A stretch of DNA of 64,000 bases from an uncultured Woeseia sp. (GTDB taxonomy: Bacteria > Pseudomonadota > Gammaproteobacteria > Steroidobacterales > Woeseiaceae). Within the stretch, counting starts at the first letter, position 1. Each line of letters begins with the position of its first letter. The translations under genes and the position numbers were made by a program. Below the pieces are notes generated by a model, which saw nothing but the letters and a program-made list of their open reading frames with translations, had not been told where the DNA came from and made no database searches. Of the stretch, positions 18,087 to 26,154 are shown one piece after another. The DNA lies in NCBI GenBank assembly GCA_937925605.1, contig CALALV010000169.1, forward strand, positions 1 to 64,000, in the 5' to 3' direction.

Positions 18087-18593
18087 TTACGCGTTTTCTG
18101 CGCACGCATCAGCCAGGCAGGCCGCAGATGCACGGGCCCATTGCTCGTTGAGTCTTTCTTTATTCGACGCGCCGGCGGCGTCTTTCTTCCAGACGGTGAC
18201 CACTTTTCCGCGCAGCGTGACCGGCTCGCCGTTCTCGTCGTTAATGGTGATCTCGTTGCGCTCGATCATGTAGGCCATGTCCTCGGCCTCGGCAACGAAG
18301 GCGCTTTCCGGCTCCCAGCTAATCCGGAAACCCGGTATGGCCGACGCCGCCTGCACGTAGCTGCGTATGGCTTCCTTGCCTTCGATGATCGGCGAGTCCG
18401 GGGGGAGCATCACGGCGTCGTCGTCCCAGTGAGCCACGATCGCGTCAATGTCGCCCGAGTTGACGATGGCCGACCAGTCCCTGCTGAGCTGCATCAGGCG
18501 TTCTTTTTCGGCAGCGATGTCAACCGTGTCCTGCGTGCATGCGGCCAGCAGCAGGGCTGCGGCAATACAGAGCATTGACCGTGTCTTGTTCAT
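18087..18593 (-). CDS. DUF4440/NTF2-like lipoprotein, duplicate with replaced C-terminus
   Basis: 168 residues. The lipobox LLLAACT and the NTF2-like domain are about 90 percent identical at DNA level to the gene at 14074-14550, up to the residues VVTVWKKDAAG. After that the expected 'EWKNVVDIWN' strand is absent and the frame ends in an unrelated 27-residue tail (SNKERLNEQWARASAACLAD...). The loss of the last strand of the fold suggests a damaged copy or a recombination product. It may still be expressed; function unknown. Confidence 0.72.
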   Translation of the reverse strand: MNKTRSMLCIAAALLLAACTQDTVDIAAEKERLMQLSRDWSAIVNSGDIDAIVAHWDDDAVMLPPDSPIIEGKEAIRSYVQAASAIPGFRISWEPESAFVAEAEDMAYMIERNEITINDENGEPVTLRGKVVTVWKKDAAGASNKERLNEQWARASAACLADACAENA

Positions 18594-18858
18594 CGGTATC
18601 TCCTCTGGCTCATCTCTTTCGACGGGGCGGTCCCAATTTCATCGCGATTCGAATGCTCGGGCGCGCAAGGAGGGTTACCCGCTGAGAGGCGTTCCGAACC
18701 TGTAACGCTCGTAGCAGGTTACGTGAGCCGGCTCACCGTCGACACAAACGGGAGTAAAAGCTGACTCGCAGATCGCGACTATTGTATGTACATCGAAAGT
18801 CGGGTGCGCAGTCTGGAACATAGCGACCCGACGCCCGGATGAGCGCGAACGGCGCCTG

Positions 18859-19083
18859 TCAGGCAGCACGCACGTCGACGAGTTCACCCCGCGAACGCGG
18901 GGCGGGAACCGGATCGCCTGCTTTTCTCAACCCGTCGATATGAAACTCGATGGCCTCCTGGATGAGTGCTACGACTTCCCGGCGAGTCTCGGCTGCTGCG
19001 ACACAGCCCGGCAGGTCCGGCACGTAGGCGCCGAAGCCGCGCTCGCTTTCTTCCACGATGACCAGGTATTGCATGGGCCTCAT
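18859..19083 (-). CDS. hicB: HicB-family antitoxin
   Basis: 74 residues. The HicB fold starts MRPMQYLVIVEESERGFGAYVPDLPGCVA, the partial RNase-H-like domain with the characteristic 'a.vPDLPGc.a.g.t..ea' pattern; then AIEFHIDGLRKAGDPVPAPRS. The ATG at 19083 overlaps the hicA stop as ATGA, which decides the start over the ATG at 19074. It should neutralise HicA and repress the pair. There is no clear DNA-binding domain in the short C-terminal tail. Confidence 0.9.
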   Translation of the reverse strand: MRPMQYLVIVEESERGFGAYVPDLPGCVAAAETRREVVALIQEAIEFHIDGLRKAGDPVPAPRSRGELVDVRAA

Positions 19084-19265
19084 TTTAGACCAGCCTGCTT
19101 GAGAATGCTGTTCAGCGTACCTGGCGGCATCCCGACTCCCGGCTTGCCTGCAACGGTAACGGTGCCGGGCTTCGACGGGTGCCTGAGCTGCCGGTGCCTG
19201 CCGCGAGTTCGTTGCACAACCCAGCCGTGCTGGTTCAGCAGTCGAAGAACCTCCCGCACTTTCAT
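19080..19265 (-). CDS. hicA: HicA-family mRNA interferase toxin
   Basis: 61 residues, full length for HicA. It has the dsRBD-like fold with KVREVLRLLNQHGWVVQRTRGRHRQLRHP, where the His in GRHRQLRHP is the catalytic position (GSHxxF/Y in other members), and ends GTLNSILKQAGLK. HicA cleaves mRNA without the ribosome. It is the first gene of the minus-strand hicA-hicB pair with a four-base overlap. Confidence 0.9.
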   Translation of the reverse strand: MKVREVLRLLNQHGWVVQRTRGRHRQLRHPSKPGTVTVAGKPGVGMPPGTLNSILKQAGLK

Positions 19266-19405
19266 TGACCCAGGTTGGCCGGGATGACGTCACGGCGCTA
19301 CGGGCAAAACTGGCTGGATTGTCGACAAGTGTCCACGTGCGCATAGTTGCGGTGGCGCAGGTTGTCTCGGGCGAAATCGGCCCGGCGCCGGTCAGCGCCC
19401 GCACG

Positions 19406-19757
19406 TCATGCGCCGACGACCGAGGAGATTCCTCTCCACAGTGATTGCAGAAAAAGCCCCGCGACGCCAACGTAGTGAACGACCGGGTTCGCGGTGTTGG
19501 CGCAGATCATCGCGTAGCAGAAGAGTGCGATCTGGCTGATCGGCCCGGCAGACACCAACGGGACATCGAGCAGCACCACGTTGAACGGGAGCGCGAACGC
19601 GAAGAACGCTCCTGCGAGGTACCAGATCGTCGACGACACGCTCGGGTACCAGGCGGCCAGGTCCTGCGAGTCCGCGTCGTTCGTAAACGCGAGCCGCGCC
19701 AGCAGGAACAGCACGATCGGCCCGGCTATGTACAGCGGCAGATACTGACGCAAAGCT
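19406..19757 (-). pseudogene. C-terminal fragment of the 25.5 kb multi-pass membrane protein
   Basis: From about LPLYIAGPIVLFLLARLAFTND the translation is about 90 percent identical to the last 115 residues of the gene at 25462-26013, through the shared end 'LWRGISSVVGA' and about 15 bases past the stop. The N-terminal part of the protein is missing: upstream in this frame is the 3' end of the serine hydrolase gene. So this is a truncated duplicate joined to another gene; no start codon belongs to it. Confidence 0.8.
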
Positions 19758-21588
19758 ATCTCCAAAGCGTCAATGGCAGTAAATTGGCTGCCATAAGCAC
19801 CATACACCACTGGAGAACAAAGGCCGCCGCCAACCCGTGCAGCACGTTCACCGGCGATTTCCGCCGCCATTTCCCGGTAAGCAAGACCGTCAAGAACATA
19901 CCAACAGGGAGAAACAGCGTTCCGACCGCGAGCAAGGCGCTGGCGAGCGTGAAATCGCCAAGAGACATGAATGACTGCGTCAGGAAGAAAGGAATCGGAA
20001 CGAAGAGCAGGACAGAAGCAACGAAAGCCGGGACCAAGGGCCGCCGAATCGTCCCGGGACGCCATCGCAACAGCGAAGCGGTCCCTGCGACCAGTATCCA
20101 GGCCAGCCCGGCCAAGCCCAGCAGGAGGCTGGCCCGATGTGCCAGCAGGTAGGCCGCAGGGACTTTCTCGAACGTCTGGAAACCATCGCTCAGCAGGTAC
20201 TCACCCTCATTGCCCCTGGTGAAGACGTGAGACGTCGTCGTTCGATCGCTGGCCGAGAAGAGGCGATCGCTCACGGGCCGCAAGGAGCGAGCGTCGGCCA
20301 GCCACGGCGTCAGGGTGAGCGAGGCACCGCTGGCTGAAATCGCTATAGCATTGAAAATAGTGTCGATGTACTCGAACGTTTGAAATCGATTCGGGCTTGG
20401 AACGTATTGGCCCTGCCAACTCGACATATCGGAGGCCGGATCTGCGGTCGGCGGTGCCTGCGCTCTTGAAATGTCCAGTGCTTCAATGAACAGGCGATCG
20501 AGGCGGCCATAGTCCGCGGTTTCGCTGTCCGTGTTGACGCCGTAGGCAAACGCCTTGTTCTCATCCGGAAAGACACACAGCATTGCGACGAAGCCGACGG
20601 TGTTTCCGCCGTGACAGACCCCCACCACGCCATGGCGATCCCGACGGCCCATGCCGAGCGCGTAGCCTGCGATAAGCCCTGCTTTCGCGGCGTCTGTTCC
20701 GAAGGCTTTTCCTCGAGACAGCATCAGCGCACCGTCAACAAGAGCCCGACCGTCCACGCCGCCTTCACCCAGCAGGAACTCCGCGTACCGGGCCAGATCG
20801 GCAGCCGTCGTCGTGAACTGCCCCGCGGGCCTGAGGAAAACCGGGCTTGCCGCGTATCGTGTTCCGTCGTCGACGTGCCCCCATGCCAGCATCGGATCGG
20901 CCCTCTCGCCTTCCTGCGTCGTAAACGCAAAGGTGCTGTTGTGCATCCCCAGGGGTTCGAGAACCTGTTCATCCAGGTAGGCCTCGTAACGTTGGCCGAC
21001 AACCGCCTCGACAACCATCCCGACCAAGGTATAGCCCATGTTCGAATAGCTGAATCGTGTGCCGGGCTCTGAACGAACGTGTAGCTGTATCGCCGGTTCG
21101 GGAAACGCGCTGATCAGGGGCAGGTCCGGATGCGCGCGCTTGCTGAACAAGTGCCACAAATGCGCATCATTCAGGCCGGACGTGTGATCCAGAAGGTGCC
21201 GGACAGTGACTTGGGAAGACCCCGCCCAGGAGTTGTCGAATGCAAGGCGCGGCAGGTAGCGAACCGCCGGCGCATCAAGATCTATCCGCCCTTCGGACGC
21301 CAGCGCGAGCACGCCGGTAGCCAGCAGGCTCTTGGCAAGTGAACCCACGTGAAAGCGCGTGCTGGTAGTAAAAGGCGCTTCGCTGCGATAGTCCTTCAGT
21401 CCGGCTGCCCCGAGGATTGCCTCGCCAGATTCTTCGATAAGTGCCCAGGCGATGCCGGTCAGGCCCTCTTCAGCGAGTGCCTCTTCGACCTTCGTCTGCA
21501 AGTCAGCCCGGGCAGCTTGACCGGCGCACAAGCACAGGAATGCAGTCGTTGCAGCAAACGCCGTGCATGGACTCCGGGCCTCTGGCAT
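19756..21588 (-). CDS. Serine hydrolase, class C beta-lactamase/CubicO type, membrane-anchored
   Basis: 610 residues. Signal peptide (AFAATTAFLCLCAGQAARA), then a beta-lactamase-like domain with S83-L-A-K86 (VGSLAKSLL), the second motif Y-S-N (FSYSNMGYTL) and the third motif CHGGNTVGF. Residues about 470-610 carry about four hydrophobic segments, anchoring it in the membrane. Members are peptidases, esterases or PBP-like proteins; no substrate is clear. It starts three bases after the SnoaL stop, so it belongs to that minus-strand group. Its 3' end abuts the truncated fragment at 19.4-19.76 kb. Confidence 0.9.
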   Translation of the reverse strand: MPEARSPCTAFAATTAFLCLCAGQAARADLQTKVEEALAEEGLTGIAWALIEESGEAILGAAGLKDYRSEAPFTTSTRFHVGSLAKSLLATGVLALASEGRIDLDAPAVRYLPRLAFDNSWAGSSQVTVRHLLDHTSGLNDAHLWHLFSKRAHPDLPLISAFPEPAIQLHVRSEPGTRFSYSNMGYTLVGMVVEAVVGQRYEAYLDEQVLEPLGMHNSTFAFTTQEGERADPMLAWGHVDDGTRYAASPVFLRPAGQFTTTAADLARYAEFLLGEGGVDGRALVDGALMLSRGKAFGTDAAKAGLIAGYALGMGRRDRHGVVGVCHGGNTVGFVAMLCVFPDENKAFAYGVNTDSETADYGRLDRLFIEALDISRAQAPPTADPASDMSSWQGQYVPSPNRFQTFEYIDTIFNAIAISASGASLTLTPWLADARSLRPVSDRLFSASDRTTTSHVFTRGNEGEYLLSDGFQTFEKVPAAYLLAHRASLLLGLAGLAWILVAGTASLLRWRPGTIRRPLVPAFVASVLLFVPIPFFLTQSFMSLGDFTLASALLAVGTLFLPVGMFLTVLLTGKWRRKSPVNVLHGLAAAFVLQWCMVLMAANLLPLTLWR

Positions 21589-21591
21589 GAG

Positions 21592-22011
21592 TCAGTGTGC
21601 CTCCAGCGACTCGACGCCGAGCTGCTGGAACATGCCGAGCATGTCCAGTATCTCCCACTCTTCAGCAATCTTGCCGTGCTCGAGTCGGCTCAGCACCATG
21701 CCATGCACCTTTACCGGTCTGCCGGTCGCCGGAATACCCATCAGGTCGCCCGTATGGGTGCCGCAAAGGGTGATCGAGATTACGACTTTGTCTCCGGCCA
21801 CGATCATGTCGTCGACGGACACGTTGAGATCCGGGAGTCCGCTTCGGTAGGCGTTGAAGAGCTCCGCCAGGGCCGCTTGTCCACGCAGTTCGGTGCCAGG
21901 ACTTCGATAAACATAGTCTGCGTGTACCAACTCGTGCAAGACGGAATAGTTCCCATCGTTGATTACTTCGTCTACAAACCGACGGACTGTCGTTTCGTTG
22001 GTGTCAGGCAT
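21592..22011 (-). CDS. SnoaL-like polyketide-cyclase/ester-cyclase family protein
   Basis: 139 residues, an intact SnoaL fold: NETTVRRFVDEVINDGNYSVLHELV, 'YVYRSPGTELRGQAALAELF', then 'DKVVISITLCGTHTGDLMGIPATGRPV', 'KIAEEWEILDMLGMFQQLG'. The pattern G.h.G...GipptGr is typical of the predicted ester-cyclase group. The start overlaps the DUF1772 gene stop by eight bases. Substrate unknown. Confidence 0.9.
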   Translation of the reverse strand: MPDTNETTVRRFVDEVINDGNYSVLHELVHADYVYRSPGTELRGQAALAELFNAYRSGLPDLNVSVDDMIVAGDKVVISITLCGTHTGDLMGIPATGRPVKVHGMVLSRLEHGKIAEEWEILDMLGMFQQLGVESLEAH

Positions 22012-22495
22012 GAGCTCCTCCGATCAGGCCGAGCGAGAAGAACAGCGCCGCAACGATCGCTGCAGCGGCACGGACAGTATTCAAAAGGGTCCAGCGCTCG
22101 AGATAATGGTCCCAGGTCGGGGCCGCGCCCGGGTCTGATGCCGACACGGCAGCCAGGCGGTCATTCAGGGGGACGTTTCCAGCGATCGTTACCAGGAACG
22201 TCCCGACGACGTACAGCAGGCCTGCGCAAAGAAACCATACCGCCGCCGGGGAACCCCAGCGAAAAAGCGAGAGCACGGCAAGAAGCAGCGAAATAACCGC
22301 CGTCCCGGTAAAGACGCCCAGAAACGAACGGTTCAGCACGACGACATTGATCGATTGCATCGCGGCGATGCCCTCGGATGACGGTAGCCTGGAAAGCGCC
22401 TTCATAACAAAGCTCGAGAATGCAAAGAAGACACCGCCGATCAGGCCACAACCCGTCAGCGCTGTGACGGCCAGTACCTGGGTAAGGGTGCTCAT
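22004..22495 (-). CDS. DUF1772/anthrone-oxygenase-like membrane protein
   Basis: 163 residues from ATG 22495, which overlaps the upstream NmrA-like stop as ATGA. Four hydrophobic helices; family pattern 'GGVFFAFSSFVMKALSRLP', 'INVVVLNRSFLGVF', 'NVPLNDRLA' and a C-terminal helix after W....RWTLLNTVR. The DUF1772 (anthrone oxygenase) family includes enzymes of fungal polyketide pathways; most bacterial members are uncharacterised. Confidence 0.9.
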   Translation of the reverse strand: MSTLTQVLAVTALTGCGLIGGVFFAFSSFVMKALSRLPSSEGIAAMQSINVVVLNRSFLGVFTGTAVISLLLAVLSLFRWGSPAAVWFLCAGLLYVVGTFLVTIAGNVPLNDRLAAVSASDPGAAPTWDHYLERWTLLNTVRAAAAIVAALFFSLGLIGGAHA

Positions 22496-23349
22496 GCGGT
22501 AGCCCTCCATGCGTCTGTCGCCGCAGCCTTTTTTGCGAACGCAGCGAAATCCCCGGGCGGTCTGCCGAGTGCGCGCTGAACGCCGTCGCTCAAATGGGCA
22601 TTACGCCCGTCCAGGACAGTTGCAAAGAGGTAATCGAGCATCCAGACGACATCCCGGGGCGCACCGGCCTGCATAATGCCATCCACGAAGTCCACATGAG
22701 GAACAGGCGCATAACGAACCTCGCGACCTGCTGCTCTAGATATCTCGCTCGCGACGTCGGCAAGGGTCAACAAGCGCGGGCCGGTCACCTCGTAGATTTC
22801 GCCGACATGGCCCGGTTCCGTCAGTGCGACAGCCGCAACTTCGGCAACGTCATCGGCATCGACGAACGGCTCCGGCGTATCGACGTCAGGCAGCGTGATC
22901 CGGCCAGCCCGCACCATTTCGACAAACGCGCCTTCCGAGAAATTCTGGTTGAACCAGCTGGCGCGAACGATTGTCCACTCCATGCCGCTGACCTGGACGA
23001 TGCGCTCACAAGCCTGCGCCTCCTCCTCGCCTCGACCGGACAACAGTACCAGGCGCTTGGCCCCGTGCCGCCTGGCTTTCTCTACGAAGGCCTGGATGGA
23101 GTCCGTCGCCCCCGGCATTGCAAGATCCGGCGCGTAGTTGATATAGGCGGCATCGACAGCGTCGAGGCAGTCGTCCCAGGTAGCCTCGTTGTTCCAGTCG
23201 AAAGACGGCGTCGCAGACCGCGAGCCACGACGCACTGGAACGCCCCTGGCTTCGAGCCTGGCGACGATGCGCCGGCCGGTTTTCCCCGTCGCGCCCAGTA
23301 CCAGTACCGTGCCGCCGTCTTCAGGGTCCTTGATCGTCTTGGATGTCAT
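22492..23349 (-). CDS. NmrA-like NAD(P)-binding family protein
   Basis: 285 residues from ATG 23349 with GGGGAG six bases upstream. Rossmann glycine motif VLVLGATGKTGRRIVARL near the N-terminus, then 'VVLLSGRGEEEAQACERIVQVSGMEWTIVRASWFNQNF', the NmrA/TMR-like segment, and a C-terminal substrate lobe. It is expected to bind NADP and act as an oxidoreductase or a redox sensor. It is the first of the NmrA-DUF1772-SnoaL-hydrolase string; the AraC regulator upstream may control it. Confidence 0.92.
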   Translation of the reverse strand: MTSKTIKDPEDGGTVLVLGATGKTGRRIVARLEARGVPVRRGSRSATPSFDWNNEATWDDCLDAVDAAYINYAPDLAMPGATDSIQAFVEKARRHGAKRLVLLSGRGEEEAQACERIVQVSGMEWTIVRASWFNQNFSEGAFVEMVRAGRITLPDVDTPEPFVDADDVAEVAAVALTEPGHVGEIYEVTGPRLLTLADVASEISRAAGREVRYAPVPHVDFVDGIMQAGAPRDVVWMLDYLFATVLDGRNAHLSDGVQRALGRPPGDFAAFAKKAAATDAWRATA

Positions 23350-23457
23350 GGCTTGCTCCCCGTAACAGGTTGATATGCAAGCCAATCATGCAATTCCGTC
23401 TGCGCTCGTTCTTGACGCCTCGCGACGTTCTCTTGACCTCGTGCGCCAACTGCCGGC

Positions 23458-24474
23458 CTAGTCGGCTGTAGGCCGCGCCTCGATCCGGAACGACCTGGGA
23501 GTCTGCCCCGCCCAACGCTTGAACGCGCGATTGAATGCACTTTGCTCGGAAAAGCCGGTCAGGAACGAGACCTCGGCCAGTGGATAGCTTGTGTCCTTGA
23601 GCAGTCGCTCCGCGAGTTCCCGGCGACATTCATCGACGACCGACTGGAACGAGTTGCCCCGCTCCGACAAGCGACGCTGCAAGGTGCGCGCACTCATGCC
23701 GAGCTGCGAAGCGATTTCGGACAGCGCCGGCACGCCCTGGCTGAGTGCCCGGGAAACCTGCATTCGCACTCGATGCTCGAGAGAAGCGTCGTTGTCGAGC
23801 TTCGACAACTTGGTATCCAGTCGCCTGTCGAAGAACTTCACGATAGCGGAATCACCAACCTTGTTCGGAACTCGCATGAGGTCGTGCGGCACCAGCAGCG
23901 CGTCCATATCCGTGTCGAAGTGAACAGGGCAACCGAAGTGCTCTTCGTGTTCAGAAGTCGTCGCTGGCTCCGGATGCTTGAAATAGATCGCACTGGCCTG
24001 GAACCGGCCGGTCGACACTTCCTTGCTGATGGCTGTGATGCTTGCGATCGTCGCTTCGTTCGACAGCCGAAGCCCGAGCATTGCCCTGTCGCCATCCCGG
24101 TGTAGCTGCATGAGGACCCCGTGCGCCGACTTACAGACCTGGTAAGTCGCAACGCTCGTCAAGACGCGCGCATACCGCTCGGCACGTTGGTACGAGCCAA
24201 GCAGGTCAAGCGCGGACTTCCAGGCCAATCCGAATGAACCATAGTCCTCGCTGCGCATCGTCGCTCCGACCCTGAGCGGCAAGTCGCAACCCGTGGGCTC
24301 TCCGCGCGCAACAGTCGCAAACAGGTCGTAATAGTCAGCCTCCGCGACCATGAGGCCTGGATCGATCGGTGCATCGGGATCGATGCCGACGGATCGAAGC
24401 AATGAACGTTTGCCGAGGCTATCGTGAGCCTGGGCGATAACTTTGTGTGCGAATAGGGAAGTGATCTGACGCAC
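23458..24474 (-). CDS. AraC-family regulator with Arabinose_bd-type N-terminal domain
   Basis: 338 residues. The N-terminal domain (to about residue 225) matches the Arabinose_bd/OruR-type ligand domain, e.g. 'DYGSFGLAWKSALDLLGSYQRAERYARVL'. The C-terminal AraC HTH pair has 'LSEIASQLGMSARTLQRRLSERG' and 'LAEVSFLTGFSEQSAFNRAFKRWAGQTP'. Start is GTG 24474, with AGGATC upstream. It lies 108 bases before the NmrA gene on the same strand, so it could activate that gene group; not shown by sequence. Confidence 0.92.
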   Translation of the reverse strand: MRQITSLFAHKVIAQAHDSLGKRSLLRSVGIDPDAPIDPGLMVAEADYYDLFATVARGEPTGCDLPLRVGATMRSEDYGSFGLAWKSALDLLGSYQRAERYARVLTSVATYQVCKSAHGVLMQLHRDGDRAMLGLRLSNEATIASITAISKEVSTGRFQASAIYFKHPEPATTSEHEEHFGCPVHFDTDMDALLVPHDLMRVPNKVGDSAIVKFFDRRLDTKLSKLDNDASLEHRVRMQVSRALSQGVPALSEIASQLGMSARTLQRRLSERGNSFQSVVDECRRELAERLLKDTSYPLAEVSFLTGFSEQSAFNRAFKRWAGQTPRSFRIEARPTAD

Positions 24475-24604
24475 AATCGATCCTGGTGACTAGAATGTGA
24501 AGACCGTGTTCCATTCCGAGTTTATAGCGGTTTGTTGCCCGCGGTCTGCTTCGATGTTCTGCTTCGGGTGGCAAGGGCCGTCGTCGGCGCTGCCATCGCC
24601 TGCC

Positions 24605-24701
24605 GCCTAACGACCATATCCAGGCACACTCAATGCAGGTCGCCTGGAGCGGCAACGCGAAGCCGGTTGGGTCAACCGGCGGATGCAGCGCATTGCCAGG
24701 C
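24605..24701 (-). repeat. Degenerate attC-like site (array outlier)
   Basis: Left end GCCTAAC at 24605 gives an intact R' box (GTTAGGC on the minus strand). The right end reads GCCAGGC where the other sites read GTTAGGC, so the R'' box is mutated. Between them are TGGAGCGGCAACGCG and GATGCAGCGCATTG, matching the attC sites at 29-31 kb. Same orientation as those sites. It is about 4 kb from the nearest other site. Confidence 0.72.
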
Positions 24702-25037
24702 GGCGGCTCCGCCGGTGTGCCGGGACCTCATGAGCTGAATCGCCAGTATGCCCAACCACAGGAACAGGACGGCCAGGAAAAGCCTCTAGTACAGACCGGT
24801 TCCAATTCGCGAAGCCGCCGATTGAACCAACGCTACGAGCAAGACCACCGACACTGCCGCTGTAATCAGTGAATACTGCCCGAATCGTTTTCACTCTGCC
24901 AAGCGAAGAAAATGGCTACCCCAGAATATGACTGCCATTTCAAACCCTGGAAACGCAATGACCGACACAACATCATGGAGCTCTTGCTCCAGCGACCTGT
25001 CGTCGGTCGGGCAGCCGATATCGCATGGAAACACGCC
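24702..25037 (-). pseudogene. Remnant of a DUF998 membrane protein
   Basis: The frame starting at GVFPCDIGCP (25037) continues with 'LEQELHDVVSVIAFPGFEMAVIFWGSHFLRLAE', then needs a frame change and passes a stop in 'GTGLY-stop-RLFLAVLFLWLGILAIQLMRS'. GxFPCDxGCP and the final R.FL...FLWL..LAI.L.R match the second half of DUF998 proteins. The N-terminal half is missing, with at least one frameshift and one nonsense codon. Its natural stop would fall in the mutated R'' box of the attC-like site at 24.6 kb, so it was probably a cassette gene. Confidence 0.7.
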
Positions 25038-25460
25038 TGAACGTCGTGACGATGACCCACAGATCGCACTCGAGGGTGCTGATCCACATCCAGGCACGGC
25101 AGACCTGGGTAGAGACCCAGATCAATGCGTCGCAGACCGACGACGTGATCCAGGACCAGGCCCTGCAGACCGGCGTCGTCACCCAGGTCCAGGCTACGCA
25201 CAGCCAGCGGAAGATGATGATCCAGCTATCGCATGCACGGCTGCGCTCTTCCTCCCAGCGGTCGCAGCGTCGCTCCGTGACCGTCCGCCACCGGCTGCAG
25301 CGCTGCTCCCACTCGGTCTGCCAGTTTCGCAGCGACGGCGCCACTCGCTGCGCCATCGTTCACAGCGGCGTCGCTGGTTGGCCTCCCACTCGACGCATCG
25401 CCGTCTCCGGCGGCCGGACGGACCCGGGCGGCCGGTACGGCGCTTGGTCAGCGCCCGCAC
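24973..25460 (-). pseudogene. Frameshifted gene of 11-residue Cys/Trp repeats
   Basis: Cysteine codons occur every 33 bases: 25397, 25364, 25331, then 25299, 25266, 25233, 25200, 25167, 25134, 25101, 25068. Each unit is C-x2-W-x7, e.g. CERWRSEWRRR, CDRWEEERSRA, CVAWTWVTTPV, CRAWSWITSSV. The interval 25331-25299 is 32 instead of 33 bases, exactly where the reading frame changes, so one base was lost there. The early units are Arg/Glu-rich, the later ones hydrophobic (Trp, Val, Ile). A GTG at 25460 lies one base after the preceding gene's stop. I have seen Cys/Trp-repeat proteins of this kind annotated only as hypothetical. It overlaps the DUF998 remnant. Confidence 0.65.
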
Positions 25461-25461
25461 G

Positions 25462-26013
25462 TCATGCGCCGACGACCGAGGATATGCCCCTCCACAGCGA
25501 CTGCGAAAAAAGCCCCGCGACGCCAACGTAGTGAACGACCGGGTTCGCGGTGTTGGCGCAGACCATCGCGTAGCAAAAGAGCGCGATCTGGCTAATGGGC
25601 CCGGCAGACCACAACGGGACCTCGAGCAGCACCACGTTGAACGGCAGCGCGAACGCGAAGAACGCGCCGGCCAGGTACCAGATCCTGGACGACACGCTCG
25701 GGTAGTAGGCGGCCAGGTCCTGCGAATCCGCGTCGTTCGGAAACACGAGCCGCGCCAGCAGGAACAGCACGATCGGCAAGGCCAGGTACAGGAGCAGATC
25801 GTAGAAGTGCCAGGACTCGACGCCGGCCAGTCTCCAGCCTGCCCACCACATCTGGACGTGCAGCAGCAGCAGCCACGCGGAAATGGCCAGGAGCAGCGGG
25901 CTGACCTTTCTCCTGTTCGGACGCAGGAAGTCCGCGAAGCCTCTCAGCAGCTCGGCGATCCCGAGGCCGAGGATGATCGCCACCATAACCTGTATGAATT
26001 CCAGAACTCCCAC
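25462..26013 (-). CDS. Multi-pass membrane protein, unknown function
   Basis: 183 residues from GTG 26013, preceded by AAAGGAG at good spacing (an upstream frame to 26076 has no membrane or family sequence). About five to six helices: IQVMVAIILGLGIAELLRG, 'SAWLLLLHVQMWWAGW', 'LALPIVLFLLARLVF', 'GAFFAFALPFNVVL' and 'IALFCYAMVCANTANPVVHYVG'. A truncated, highly similar copy sits at 19.4 kb. The Cys/Trp repeat gene begins immediately after its stop. Confidence 0.82.
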   Translation of the reverse strand: MGVLEFIQVMVAIILGLGIAELLRGFADFLRPNRRKVSPLLLAISAWLLLLHVQMWWAGWRLAGVESWHFYDLLLYLALPIVLFLLARLVFPNDADSQDLAAYYPSVSSRIWYLAGAFFAFALPFNVVLLEVPLWSAGPISQIALFCYAMVCANTANPVVHYVGVAGLFSQSLWRGISSVVGA

Positions 26014-26154
26014 GCGAACTCCTTTTCCTGTTGTTGTTTTCGGTTTGCCGCTCGGGCCTGTTTCCGTTTGGCGCAATGCGCCCGCTCACTTTCGCCCCCA
26101 GCCCGCCAGGGCAGCACTTGCATGCCGTGCATACAGGCAGGCATACCGCAGACA

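Noticed and set aside
18675..18821. 48-codon frame with several Cys (ICESAFTPVCVDGEP)
   Set aside because: No ribosome site, no neighbour link and no family; could be real but is not supported.
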